From Bacteroidota bacterium (GTDB lineage: Bacteria > Bacteroidota > Rhodothermia > Rhodothermales > UBA10348), in contig JAJCYP010000061.1 in assembly GCA_029262855.1 (NCBI GenBank), positions 1 to 57,134 on the forward strand: a DNA stretch of 57,134 bases, written 5' to 3'. Below are positions 7,780 to 16,326 of this stretch, one piece after another. A program made the translations under genes and the position numbers. The stretch's first letter is position 1, and each line of letters begins with the position of its first letter. The notes under the pieces are model-generated. The model was not told the DNA's origin. It saw nothing but the letters and a program-made list of their open reading frames with translations, and made no database searches.

Positions 7780-9498
7780 CTACTGGATTGGTGGTCGTTG
7801 CAGGTGGAAGTCGGTCGCGGACTGGTAGGCGTGGGCCACCGCGAGGGTGACATCGTCCTGGTAGAGTCCGCCGATGAAGTTAATCGCGTCGGTGCGGCGC
7901 CGCCCGGATTCCGGGGCGTCCTCCAGCGGATCCAGGCGATTGGGTACCGTCACTGTTGGATGGCCGGTCAGATTGGTGATGCTCAGGCCATTTCGGCGGT
8001 GATTCGTGACAATGACGTCGTGGTTCGCCATCAGGCCGGAGACGACGTGCATGAGCCGCGTTCGCTGCCGCTGACCATTCACGTAGTCCACCGCCGTGAT
8101 GAAACGAGCCTCGCGAAAGCTGCTGGGCCACAGCTGCTGGCTGACCATGGAATCCGTCCCGCCGGTTCGCGACAACTCGTCGAATGCGGCGGCCGTCTCC
8201 GCGCCCAGTGCCAGCATCGGACCGCCCGTCGGGATATCCGGCCACGCCATGGGCTTCGGGTCAAATCCCAGGGAACGCAACACATCGAGCACGGCACGAT
8301 CAGATTCGGCGCCTGCATAGTCGCCCTCGAAGGCACCCGCCACGTAGCCCACCCGGATTCGGGCCGGCTCGATCGAAAAAGGCCACGCGAAATCCGCGTC
8401 CAGGGTTGTCGGATCCCGATCGTCCTGACCGTGGACCGCCCCGAATACGAGTGCGCAATCGAAGGCGGACCTGCACATCGGGCCCAGCTTGTCCAGACTC
8501 CACGAGAGTGTCATGGCGCCGGCGCGAGAGACCCGGCCAAAGGTCGGGCGAAAGCCTGATACCGCGTTGCGGGTCGAAGGGGAAACGATGGATCCGAGCG
8601 TTTCGGAGCCTATCGCAAATCCAACCAGCCCCGCCGCCACGGCCGACCCCGGGCCCGCGGATGACCCGCTGGAGCCCTGTTCGATATTCCAGGGATTGAG
8701 TGTCTTCCCTCCGAACCAGACATCGCCCCAGGCCAGCGCTCCGGTAGTGAGTTTAGCCAGGAGGACGGCCCCCGCGGCGTCCAGCCGTTCGACCACGGAC
8801 GCATCGTCATCGATTACCTGATCCCGGAATGGCATCGCGCCCCAGGTGGTCGGGTATCCCCGCACGGACAGCAGGTCTTTCGCGCCCCAGGGCACGCCGT
8901 GCAGAGGGCCTCGCCAGAGGCCGGCATCCAATTCCGCGTCCGCGGCCTTGGCCTGGGCCAGGGCTCGTTCCTCAGTCAGATTCACCACGCAGTGGAGGAC
9001 ACGATCGTAGTGCTTGAGTCTTTCCAGGTAGAGCCGGGTCAACTCGAGCGAGGTCACCTGCCGAGAGCGCAAGAGCGAAGCCAGCACGTGGACGGGCTGG
9101 AACGCCAGGTCCTCTTTCGAACCTGGACGGCTGGCGGGCGATGGGATCCACTCCGGATGGGGCTGCGGAGGTCTGGGACGGTCACCCGCAATCTGCGGAT
9201 CGAAACGCTGGGCCGGGATCAGGCTGTTGGGTGGGCTGGCCGCGTGCAGGTCCTCCAGAACGCCCAATCGGCGTTCCAGCGGCTCCAGCATGGCCTCGCG
9301 TTGCTCCGGCGTAAACGCCACGCCGGCCACACGCTCGGCCCCCTCGATATCCGCTGCGGAAAGTGCGCGGGCTGCGGCCGCCCCCGGCGCCTTCGAGGCG
9401 CTACTCCCTACCGTCAGGGGTGCGACGGCCCCGGCCACGCCAAGCGTGGCGGCCTTGCCCAGGAATGCGCGTCTCGAAACAGGTTGATCTTGAGGCAT
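7780..9498 (-). CDS. Tat-exported amidase-signature hydrolase
   Basis: 572 residues. A twin-arginine signal (SRRAFLGKAATLGVAGAVAP) opens the protein, so it is probably folded in the cytosol and exported. The amidase-signature core has the catalytic Lys in GVPWGAKDLLSV (about residue 212), the cis-Ser in GSSGSSAGPGSA, and the nucleophilic Ser in GSETLGSIVSPS. It hydrolyses an amide bond, but the substrate is not deducible. It is not GatA: GatA is present elsewhere (45909-47342), and this protein has a long N-terminal extension of about 100 residues. The gene lies in the tkt-headed operon between a small secreted protein and a membrane protein. Confidence 0.9.
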   Translation of the reverse strand: MPQDQPVSRRAFLGKAATLGVAGAVAPLTVGSSASKAPGAAAARALSAADIEGAERVAGVAFTPEQREAMLEPLERRLGVLEDLHAASPPNSLIPAQRFDPQIAGDRPRPPQPHPEWIPSPASRPGSKEDLAFQPVHVLASLLRSRQVTSLELTRLYLERLKHYDRVLHCVVNLTEERALAQAKAADAELDAGLWRGPLHGVPWGAKDLLSVRGYPTTWGAMPFRDQVIDDDASVVERLDAAGAVLLAKLTTGALAWGDVWFGGKTLNPWNIEQGSSGSSAGPGSAVAAGLVGFAIGSETLGSIVSPSTRNAVSGFRPTFGRVSRAGAMTLSWSLDKLGPMCRSAFDCALVFGAVHGQDDRDPTTLDADFAWPFSIEPARIRVGYVAGAFEGDYAGAESDRAVLDVLRSLGFDPKPMAWPDIPTGGPMLALGAETAAAFDELSRTGGTDSMVSQQLWPSSFREARFITAVDYVNGQRQRTRLMHVVSGLMANHDVIVTNHRRNGLSITNLTGHPTVTVPNRLDPLEDAPESGRRRTDAINFIGGLYQDDVTLAVAHAYQSATDFHLQRPPIQ

Positions 9499-9524
9499 GA
9501 TCTATGGGATGTGCGTCACTGAAT

Positions 9525-9932
9525 CTAGTGCTTGGGAGGCAGCTTGCGAATCCGCAATCCGCGGACACCAATCTGTTCTACCGACCGGCCATCTGCGAAG
9601 GGAATGAAAAAGAGTCCATCCGAATCGCCCGTTACGGACTCGCCCGCACCCAGCTGTCCGGACACCTCGCGCTCGGCCTGCGCACCGCCACTCCGAAAGA
9701 GAGCAATAAACCGAAAGGCGATGCGTGCGGAGCCGCGATTGTCCAGACGCAGAACAACCCCGTTGTTCACGTTGTCGGCGTGGGAGTAAAAGAGGTACCG
9801 AATGGCGACGCTGTCTTGGGTCACAACCGACTTCCACGCCCAGTCGCCGGGTGGCGTCTGGGCCAGGGCTGACGTTGATAATCCGCCGATGAGCAACAGC
9901 CCGACCAGTCCGGCCGCAGGCCCGCCAGGCAT
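9525..9932 (-). CDS. Small secreted protein, unknown function
   Basis: 135 residues with a signal peptide ([25 protein letters not shown], about 1-25) and a mature part that alternates polar and hydrophobic residues like a beta sandwich. I recognise no family. Its ATG overlaps the TGA stop of the transketolase gene (TGATG), so it is translationally coupled to tkt. It precedes the amidase by 26 bases. Overlap with tkt and the good signal peptide support it as a real gene. Confidence 0.7.
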   Translation of the reverse strand: MPGGPAAGLVGLLLIGGLSTSALAQTPPGDWAWKSVVTQDSVAIRYLFYSHADNVNNGVVLRLDNRGSARIAFRFIALFRSGGAQAEREVSGQLGAGESVTGDSDGLFFIPFADGRSVEQIGVRGLRIRKLPPKH

Positions 9933-11941
9933 CAGCCCATCACCTTGCGCGCTGCCTCCACGACCGCGTCAACGGTGAAGCCGAAGCGCCGGAACAGTTC
10001 GGGAGCCGGTGCGGACGCGCCGAAGCGATCCATGGCCACCGACTCCCCGGCGAACCCGAGGTAGCGGTCCCATCCCATCGACACGCCAGCCTCCACCGAA
10101 ACGCGCGCCGTTACGGACGGGGGCAGCACCCAATGGCGGTATGCCTCATCCTGCCGCTCGAATTGTTCGTGGCAGACCATGCTCACCACCCGCGCGGATA
10201 TTCCTTCTTGTGCCAGGCGGGCGGCCGCGTCCACCGCGAGGTAGAGCTCCGAGCCCGTACCCATGAGGATCACATCTGGCTGGCCATCGCCATCCCGAAC
10301 GACATAGCCGCCTCTTCCGGCCGTCTCGGACGCGGGTCCCGTTGTGCCCTCCAACTGGCGAAGCGTCTGCCGCGAGAGGGCGAAAACCGACGGGCCGTCG
10401 GTGCGATTCAGTGCCGTCTCCCAGGCCGCGGCCGTCTCGGCCGCGTCGGCAGGACGGTATACATCCATGCCCGGAATGGTGCGCAGGGCCATCAAGTGCT
10501 CGACGGGCTGATGGGTCGGCCCGTCTTCGCCGAGGCCGATCGAGTCATGCGTGAGCACATAGATCACGGGAAGCCCCATCAGGGCGCTGAGCCGCATCGA
10601 CGGACGCATGTAGTCACTGAAGACCAGGAAGGTGGCGCAATAGGGCCGAATTCCTCCGTGGAGGGCCATCCCGTTGCAGATCCCCGCCATTCCGTGCTCC
10701 CGGACGCCGAAGCGGAAGTATCCCCCACCGGGCTCTTCCCGCTGGTTGTCCACGCGCCCCGGAATGTCGGTGAGGTTCGAACCCGTGAGGTCGGCCGAGC
10801 CCCCCAGCAGCATTTCCATGTTGGGACCGATGGCGGCGAGCACCTTGCCGCTGGCCTTGCGTGAGGCCATGTCGTCACCCACCCGGAAGGTGGGCATATC
10901 CGCGGCCCAACCCTCAGGCAGGTCCCCGGCCATCCAGGATCTGTACTCGTCGGCGAGTTCCGGATAGGCCCTACTGTATTCGGCCATTCTGCGGTCCCAG
11001 TCACGCTGCCGATCGGATGCGTGGCCGGCCAACTCCGCCAGATGGGACCGCACCTCGCCGGGTACCTCGAAGGGCCCCTCGGTCCATCCCAGTGCTGCCC
11101 GCGTGGCGGCGATCTCGTCAGGCCCGAGTGGCGAACCGTGAGAAGCGGCCGTGTCCTGTTTGTTCGGGCTGCCGTACCCGATGTGCGTCCTTACGACGAG
11201 CAGGGAAGGCTTCGCGTGTTCGGCCCGCGCCTCCGCGAGCGCCTCGTCGACGGCTTCCACATCATTGCCGTCCGACACCTCAGCCACGTGCCAACCGTAG
11301 GCTTCGAACCGGGCCGCCACATCCTCGGTGAAGGACAGATCCGTGCTTCCGTCGATGGTGATCCGATTGGCATCGTAGAGATAGATCAGTTTGCCGAGGC
11401 CGAGATGCCCGGCCAGCGAGGCCGCTTCGTGGCTGATCCCTTCCATGAGATCGCCATCTGATACGATTGCGTACGTATGGTGATCGACAATTTCAAATCC
11501 GGGGCGATTGAACCGGGCAGCCAGATAACGCTCTGCGATGGCCATTCCAACGCCGTTGGCAAAGCCCTGGCCGAGCGGCCCGGTGGTGGTCTCGACGCCC
11601 CGCGTGACGAAGTTTTCCGGGTGCCCCGGCGTCTTGCTTCCCCACTGGCGAAACTGCTTGATTTCCTCAATCGGGAGGTCATACCCAAAGAGATGGAGCA
11701 GACCGTACAGGAGCATCGAGCCGTGTCCGGCCGAGAGCACAAACCGATCACGGTCCAGCCAACCCGGGTCGGCCGGGTTGTGCTTCATGTGCCGGCTCCA
11801 GAGCGTATACGCCATGGCCGCGGTGCCCATCGGCATGCCGGGATGGCCGCTGTTTGCCTTTTGGACAGCATCCACCGCCAGGAAGCGGAGGCTGTTGATG
11901 GTCAGTTCGTCGCGGTCAATCTGGACGGCTTCAGTTTCCAT
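9932..11941 (-). CDS. tkt: Transketolase
   Basis: 669 residues, full length. Thiamine-diphosphate transketolase signatures are present: [24 protein letters not shown] at the N-terminus, [30 protein letters not shown] with the metal-binding GDG, and the central [15 protein letters not shown] region with its catalytic His. The C-terminal domain follows. The enzyme moves two-carbon units between sugar phosphates in the pentose phosphate pathway. It heads a minus-strand operon of tkt, secreted protein, amidase, membrane protein and YfiT-like protein. No SD is evident before the ATG. A GTAGTTTGG box lies about 50 bases upstream. Confidence 0.97.
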   Translation of the reverse strand: METEAVQIDRDELTINSLRFLAVDAVQKANSGHPGMPMGTAAMAYTLWSRHMKHNPADPGWLDRDRFVLSAGHGSMLLYGLLHLFGYDLPIEEIKQFRQWGSKTPGHPENFVTRGVETTTGPLGQGFANGVGMAIAERYLAARFNRPGFEIVDHHTYAIVSDGDLMEGISHEAASLAGHLGLGKLIYLYDANRITIDGSTDLSFTEDVAARFEAYGWHVAEVSDGNDVEAVDEALAEARAEHAKPSLLVVRTHIGYGSPNKQDTAASHGSPLGPDEIAATRAALGWTEGPFEVPGEVRSHLAELAGHASDRQRDWDRRMAEYSRAYPELADEYRSWMAGDLPEGWAADMPTFRVGDDMASRKASGKVLAAIGPNMEMLLGGSADLTGSNLTDIPGRVDNQREEPGGGYFRFGVREHGMAGICNGMALHGGIRPYCATFLVFSDYMRPSMRLSALMGLPVIYVLTHDSIGLGEDGPTHQPVEHLMALRTIPGMDVYRPADAAETAAAWETALNRTDGPSVFALSRQTLRQLEGTTGPASETAGRGGYVVRDGDGQPDVILMGTGSELYLAVDAAARLAQEGISARVVSMVCHEQFERQDEAYRHWVLPPSVTARVSVEAGVSMGWDRYLGFAGESVAMDRFGASAPAPELFRRFGFTVDAVVEAARKVMG

Positions 11942-11987
11942 GGAGGTCGGTAGCGTGGAGGACCCGAAGGGTCATGGGACATCCCGC

Positions 11988-12017
11988 CAAACTACGCAGA
12001 CCAATCCTGAGGTTCAG
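11988..12017 (-). promoter_or_regulatory. Predicted promoter of tkt operon
   Basis: On the minus strand CTGAAC (12017-12012) and TAGTTTG (11994-11988) are separated by 17 bases, about 47 bases before the tkt ATG. The TAGTTTG box matches the one in front of the tRNA-tuf operon (943-949) and serA (44296-44302). Confidence 0.42.
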
Positions 12018-12032
12018 CCGACCGCTCCGATT

Positions 12033-12074
12033 GTGGAAAAGAGGCGTGAGGCGGCTCAGTCGGCCGGGGCCGCC
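12033..12074 (-). terminator. Possible terminator after the DsbA-like gene
   Basis: GGCGGC (12050-12055) pairs with GCCGCC (12069-12074). On the minus strand this hairpin comes 13 bases after the DsbA-like stop and is followed after a few bases by CTCTTTTCC. The 13-base loop and displaced T-run make it a weak candidate. Confidence 0.35.
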
Positions 12075-12087
12075 GGGCCTTCCAGAC

Positions 12088-12900
12088 TCAGCCCGTCGGA
12101 GCCGCCGCCTCGATCATCTCCTGCAGGCAGGCCACCGTCTTGGCCTCTGACTTGATGAGCCGCCCGTTGATCATCACCGTCGGTACTCCACCGACTCCCA
12201 GGTTGCGAATCTGCTCCCTGCGTGAGGCAATCATGGTCCGATTCAGTCCCCGGCTGACCCGCTGGGCGAATACGGTCGAGTCAATTCCCATTCCGCTGGC
12301 CAATCCTGCGAGTTCCGGAATCGAGAGACCAGACGCCTTCTGGGCCAGGAATTGGGCATCAATCATTTCGTCAAACTTCCCGTCCTGGGCCGCCACGTAC
12401 AGGGCCTCGATCTGGGGAAGTGACTGCGGGAATACGATAAACGGAATCATGAAAAACTGCGCCCGATCTCCGTGCGTCTGGATCACGTGCTTCATGATCG
12501 GATGCATCGTCCGGCAATGCGGGCAGTTCGGGTCAAAGAATTCCAGCACCTGAACTCCCGAGGACGCGTTGCCCGAGAACGGATCGGAGAAGGTCACGAG
12601 CTGCTCGTAGTTCTGCACCGCCGGGACGGCCGGATCGTATTGGCAGGCTCCCATGACGGGGGCGGCGGGCGCGGCTGGCGTTGCGGCAGCGGCCGGTGCG
12701 GGCGCGGCGGCGGGAGCGGCGGGTGCGGTTGTGGGAGCGGCGGGTGCGGTTGCTGGCGAGGCGGCCGCAGCACCAGCCGAGACGGCTTCAGCCTCCGGCG
12801 CGGCGTCGGCCACGGCAAGCTGCGAGAAATACGCGATGTCTGCCACGGCGACGGTCAGTGCCAATGCGGCCAGTCCGATGTAGAATTTCTTGCCCTTCAT
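12088..12900 (-). CDS. DsbA-like thioredoxin-fold oxidoreductase with Ala/Pro linker
   Basis: 270 residues. An N-terminal hydrophobic segment (about 5-22) acts as signal or anchor, followed by a low-complexity Ala/Pro linker (about 40-80). The thioredoxin fold follows: VLEFFDPNCPHCRTMHP carries the DsbA-type CPHC active site, and GVGGVPTVMINGR supplies the cis-Pro loop. An extra Cys pair (GACQYD near the domain start and TVACLQE near the end) may form a structural disulfide. It should oxidise thiols of exported proteins. The VKOR gene lies immediately upstream (3-base gap), so VKOR rather than DsbB would re-oxidise it. The linker likely lets a membrane-anchored domain reach across the periplasm. 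Confidence 0.9.
   Translation of the reverse strand: MKGKKFYIGLAALALTVAVADIAYFSQLAVADAAPEAEAVSAGAAAASPATAPAAPTTAPAAPAAAPAPAAAATPAAPAAPVMGACQYDPAVPAVQNYEQLVTFSDPFSGNASSGVQVLEFFDPNCPHCRTMHPIMKHVIQTHGDRAQFFMIPFIVFPQSLPQIEALYVAAQDGKFDEMIDAQFLAQKASGLSIPELAGLASGMGIDSTVFAQRVSRGLNRTMIASRREQIRNLGVGGVPTVMINGRLIKSEAKTVACLQEMIEAAAPTG
12712..12753 (-). repeat. 21-bp tandem repeat in the Ala/Pro linker
   Basis: Two in-frame 21-bp units (12712-12732 and 12733-12753), identical except for the last base, encode repeated Ala/Pro/Thr residues in the linker of the DsbA-like protein. In-frame repeat length (7 codons) allows the linker to expand or shrink without breaking the gene. Confidence 0.75.
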
Positions 12901-12903
12901 GAC

Positions 12904-13356
12904 TCAGGATTCCGATTGTTTTCCGAAGAGTTCGTAGCTGACAAGCGCCGTCAGTACCGCCACAATCCCCGCGGAGATCAAGCAAAGTTTGCACCAGGCT
13001 CCAATCTGGGTGGCCTGGACATAGACCAGATAGGCCGAATAGAAGAAGGCTCCGTAGATCATCGCAGCTCGGAGCGCCCTGCCTCGTGACGCCAGCTGCG
13101 AGCCCATTCCGATGAGGAAGGACAGGGCAGCGAGCCCAACGTAGAAAAGCAGCCCCCAGACGGCATTGGAGACGCCAAACAGTGACCCTGCGTCCGACTG
13201 AATGACGGCCTCGCATTCAACTACGGGTGTCGGATCGGAAAACCCGAAGCAGCCCCGGTCGAATCCGCGGTCGACCATGAGCCAGAGATGCACGACCACC
13301 AGCACTCCGACCAGGGCTGTGGCGTAAATCGAGCGATCCAGCGTGGCTTTCTGCAT
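12904..13356 (-). CDS. Vitamin K epoxide reductase (VKOR) family protein
   Basis: 150 residues with four membrane helices. VKOR hallmarks are present: a loop Cys pair (GCFGFSD and VECEAV), then SLFGVSNAVWG with the conserved Ser-FG-N segment, and the active-site CxxC as WCKLCLIS in the last helix region. Bacterial VKORs re-oxidise a DsbA-like partner and pass electrons to quinone. The gene is followed after three bases by the DsbA-like gene, which is the expected partner. A perfect TTGACA box lies upstream at 13406-13411. Confidence 0.92.
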   Translation of the reverse strand: MQKATLDRSIYATALVGVLVVVHLWLMVDRGFDRGCFGFSDPTPVVECEAVIQSDAGSLFGVSNAVWGLLFYVGLAALSFLIGMGSQLASRGRALRAAMIYGAFFYSAYLVYVQATQIGAWCKLCLISAGIVAVLTALVSYELFGKQSES

Positions 13357-13383
13357 GGTCGAGAAGGGGTCGGGTACCGGGGG

Positions 13384-13411
13384 TGTATCGGCGTAGTGGG
13401 GGCGGTGTCAA
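13384..13411 (-). promoter_or_regulatory. Possible promoter of VKOR-DsbA operon
   Basis: On the minus strand a perfect TTGACA (13411-13406) is followed after 16 bases by GATACA (13389-13384), a weak -10. It lies 28 bases before the VKOR ATG, so the untranslated leader would be short. Confidence 0.3.
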
Positions 13412-13498
13412 GGCCCTGAGAATCGCGCGCGGCTCCTACCCTCCGGGCTTGCAAACCGTTCCGGCGGGAGGCAACTTGCCCGTTCGAACACGCCCCAG

Positions 13499-14386
13499 AT
13501 GCAGCTCCCGGAAGAATTCGGCAATGAACTCGTGATACGCCTGCTACTCATTGTAGGCGTCATCATTCTGTTGTTGGTCGTGGTGCGCGTGGTGTCGCGC
13601 ATCCTGGGGAGCACCATCCAGGACCCCACCAAGTCTTATCTGGCCATGCGTGCCGTCCGGCGGAGTGCTGCGGCACTGGGATTGGTGGTGGGCATTGTCA
13701 TCCTTTCGCCGGATTCAAGCGGACTGGTGACGGTCCTGACGGTGATCGGAGCGGGTCTGGCCATTTCCCTGCGGGAGGCCCTCCTCTCCATCGCCGGCTG
13801 GTTGCGGCTGGTGACCATGAACGATTACCGGGTGGGCGAGCGCATCGAAATCGGCGGGGTCCATGGTGATGTCATCGACATCCGTCTGCTCCGGACCACG
13901 CTCATGGAAATCCGGGCGTGGGTCCAGGCCGACCAGAGTTCGGGGCGGATAACCCACGTTCCTAACGCCTGGGTCTGGCTCCACACGATTCACAATTACA
14001 CTCGTGGCTTCAACTTCATCTGGAACGAACTGGCCTTCACCGTGACATTTCAGAGTGACTGGCAGGCAGCGCAGAACATCCTTCTGGATCTCGCGGACGA
14101 GAGTGCGGCTATCGTCGAAAAGCAGGCAGCCGCAGAAATCCATCAGATGTCGCGCGAGTTCTTGATCCACTATGGGATTCTCACGCCGTTTGTGTACGTG
14201 AGCGTCAAGCCCGACGGCGTGCTGCTCACCCTGCGGTACCTGTGCGAGGTTCGCAAGCGCCGGGGCACCGAGCACGCGCTGACGATTTCTGCTCTGGACG
14301 CCTTCGAGAAGCACGGCGACATTCAGTTCGCGCATCCGTCCATCGACATCCGACGAACGGACCCGATCCATGCTGACCCTGGATGA
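13499..14386 (+). CDS. MscS-family mechanosensitive channel
   Basis: 295 residues. Three N-terminal membrane helices (about 10-35, 50-70, 73-90) end in the pore-lining segment with VLTVIGAGLAISLREALLSIAGWL. The MscS beta domain follows, with YRVGERIEIGGVHGDVIDIRLLRTTLMEI and ITHVPNAWV, then a mixed C-terminal domain. It would relieve osmotic pressure as an inner-membrane heptamer. The 3' end overlaps the start of trpE by 17 bases, so it is probably transcribed with the tryptophan genes, an unusual pairing. No strong SD precedes the ATG. Confidence 0.9.
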   Translation: MQLPEEFGNELVIRLLLIVGVIILLLVVVRVVSRILGSTIQDPTKSYLAMRAVRRSAAALGLVVGIVILSPDSSGLVTVLTVIGAGLAISLREALLSIAGWLRLVTMNDYRVGERIEIGGVHGDVIDIRLLRTTLMEIRAWVQADQSSGRITHVPNAWVWLHTIHNYTRGFNFIWNELAFTVTFQSDWQAAQNILLDLADESAAIVEKQAAAEIHQMSREFLIHYGILTPFVYVSVKPDGVLLTLRYLCEVRKRRGTEHALTISALDAFEKHGDIQFAHPSIDIRRTDPIHADPG

Positions 14387-15863
14387 ACTGACCGAAATCG
14401 TTCGCGTCCACCGCGAAGGAGGAGACGAACGCTTGATCGTCCCGCTGCATCGGCGGGTGAGCGCGGATCTGCTGACGCCCGTGTCGGCGTATCTGGCGCT
14501 CCGGGATGGCGCGGACCATGCCTTCCTGCTGGAGAGCGTGGAAGGCGGAGAGAAACTGGCGCGATACTCTTTTTTGGGCCGCGATCCCTACCGGGTGATC
14601 ACCGGGAATGGGGCAGGCGTCGATGTGCTGGAGACGGCCACCGGCAGGACCGAGCATCGGAACCATACCATATTTGACGCACTCCGTGCCGAGACGGCCA
14701 CGCACAAGGAGGTCGCGATACCCGGCCTCCCCCGCCTTACCATGGGCGCTGTCGGCTACGCGTCGTATGACACAGTCCGCCTCATCGAAGACCTTCCTGA
14801 CGCGCCGCCGGACGACCTGCACGTGCCCGATTCGGTGTGGTGCCTGTACGACACGGTTGCGGCCTTCGATCACGTCAAGCACCAGATCGTCCTGATGTCG
14901 GGCGTATTCGTCGAGCCGGGAGCCGATCTGGCAGCTGCCTACGGCCTGGCCGCTGAGCGCATCGAACGGTTGTCACAACTGCTGACCCGCCAACCGCACC
15001 GCGCGGCGGAGTCCGTCTCCTTGATCGGTGAGATGACGTCCAACTTCCGACAGGATGAATTCGAGGCGGCTGTGGAGACCGCCAAACGGCACATTTTCGA
15101 GGGCGACATCTTTCAGGTGGTGCTCTCGCAGCGGTTCAGGCTTCCCTACCGGGGCGACCGGTTTAATCTCTATCGGGCCCTGCGACAGGTGAACCCGTCA
15201 CCCTACCTGTTCTATCTGGACTTCCAAGACTTCGCACTGGTCGGCTCCTCTCCGGAAGTCCTGGTTCGGGTCGAGGGCTCCCGGGCAGAGGTGTTGCCGA
15301 TTGCCGGCACCCGGCCGCGGGGCGAGACCGAGGCTGCGGACATGGCCTTCGAGCGAGAGCTGCTCGCCGACCCGAAGGAGCGCGCGGAGCACCTGATGCT
15401 GGTGGACCTCGGGCGCAACGACCTCGGGCGCGTCTGCGGGTTTGGCAGTGTGAACGTGGACCGCTATGCCTACGTGGAGCGGTACTCCCACGTCATGCAC
15501 ATCGTCTCGGCAGTCAGCGGCCTCCTCGCCGAAAGGCAGGGTCCCATCGAGGCGCTCGAGGCCTGCTTTCCCGCCGGCACGGTGAGCGGCGCGCCGAAAG
15601 TCCGTGCGATGGAGATCATCGACGCTCTCGAACCGACGCGGCGTGGCCCCTACGCAGGAGCCGTTGGATATCTTGATTTTTCGGGTAATCTGGACACCTG
15701 CATCACGATTCGGACTATGGTTGTACGGGACGATGCGATCTTCGTGCAGGCCGGGGCCGGAATCGTGGCCGACAGCGAACCGACCGCCGAGTACCAGGAA
15801 ACACTGAACAAGGCACGGGCGCTCAAACAGGCCATTCACCTCGCAGCCGGAGAGTTGCTCTAA
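14370..15863 (+). CDS. trpE: Anthranilate synthase component I
   Basis: 497 residues. The N-terminal FLLESVEGGEKLARYSFLG (about 50-68) contains the LLES tryptophan-binding motif used for feedback inhibition. The chorismate-binding core follows, with FQVVLSQRF, SPEVLVRVEG, PIAGTRPRG, EHLMLVDLGRNDLGRV, FPAGTVSGAPKVRAMEII and QAGAGIVADS. The enzyme makes anthranilate from chorismate with ammonia supplied by TrpG. It is the first biosynthetic gene of an operon containing the whole pathway. The ATG lies inside the end of the mscS-like gene, so no separate leader peptide or attenuator is possible directly in front of it. Confidence 0.97.
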   Translation: MLTLDELTEIVRVHREGGDERLIVPLHRRVSADLLTPVSAYLALRDGADHAFLLESVEGGEKLARYSFLGRDPYRVITGNGAGVDVLETATGRTEHRNHTIFDALRAETATHKEVAIPGLPRLTMGAVGYASYDTVRLIEDLPDAPPDDLHVPDSVWCLYDTVAAFDHVKHQIVLMSGVFVEPGADLAAAYGLAAERIERLSQLLTRQPHRAAESVSLIGEMTSNFRQDEFEAAVETAKRHIFEGDIFQVVLSQRFRLPYRGDRFNLYRALRQVNPSPYLFYLDFQDFALVGSSPEVLVRVEGSRAEVLPIAGTRPRGETEAADMAFERELLADPKERAEHLMLVDLGRNDLGRVCGFGSVNVDRYAYVERYSHVMHIVSAVSGLLAERQGPIEALEACFPAGTVSGAPKVRAMEIIDALEPTRRGPYAGAVGYLDFSGNLDTCITIRTMVVRDDAIFVQAGAGIVADSEPTAEYQETLNKARALKQAIHLAAGELL

Positions 15864-15876
15864 GTACAGAATAGAC

Positions 15877-16323
15877 ATGGGAATCAAGGACCTTATCCTC
15901 AACAAGGGCTGGGCCGGCCGGACCATCGATCGCCAGGACACGATCGACCGCGTCAACCCGATCATCATGGACCTGACCGGTCTGATGCACTTCTACGAGG
16001 ATGCAGCAGCGCGCCTGGGTGGCACGGCCGCAGGGGAAATTCACGCCGCACTCAAGACCCTGCGCGGCGACATCGGGAAGCTCTGCGAGACCGTGTTCAG
16101 TGCGGGTGGCGTGGCGTATTCCGGCACAGACATCGAACCGGGCTCCCTGAAACTCAGCGACTCGCTGTTTGAGGAACTGGCTGACCGTGAGCGGGCCTTT
16201 TGCGCCTCAATCGTCGAGGAGTCAGAGGTGGAGCATCAGATGCGCACTCGCGCCATCCTGGCGGTGGCCGGCTCCAACGGTGCCACCCGGCTGAAGATGC
16301 TCCGCACACTCAGCGGACGGTAG
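15877..16323 (+). CDS. Unknown protein encoded inside the trp operon
   Basis: 148 residues, mostly helical in appearance, starting MGIKDLILNKGW and including DLTGLMHFYEDAAARLGG, a middle VFSAGGVAYSG, and a basic C-terminus (ATRLKMLRTLSGR). It has no signal peptide or membrane segment. I do not recognise the family. The gene is 13 bases after trpE and 3 bases before trpS, so it is surely co-transcribed. One possibility is a regulator or small partner of tryptophan metabolism, but nothing in the sequence proves it. Reading-frame length, spacing and base composition like its neighbours support a real gene. Confidence 0.78.
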   Translation: MGIKDLILNKGWAGRTIDRQDTIDRVNPIIMDLTGLMHFYEDAAARLGGTAAGEIHAALKTLRGDIGKLCETVFSAGGVAYSGTDIEPGSLKLSDSLFEELADRERAFCASIVEESEVEHQMRTRAILAVAGSNGATRLKMLRTLSGR

Positions 16324-16326
16324 CAC

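Noticed and set aside
7780-9498. Amidase as a second GatA
   Set aside because: It has a Tat signal and an N-terminal extension and lacks the GatA-type motif context. GatA is clearly encoded at 45909-47342.
13357-13498. trp leader peptide and attenuator before the operon
   Set aside because: No short frame with clustered Trp codons and no terminator/antiterminator pair was found in this gap, and trpE itself starts inside mscS.
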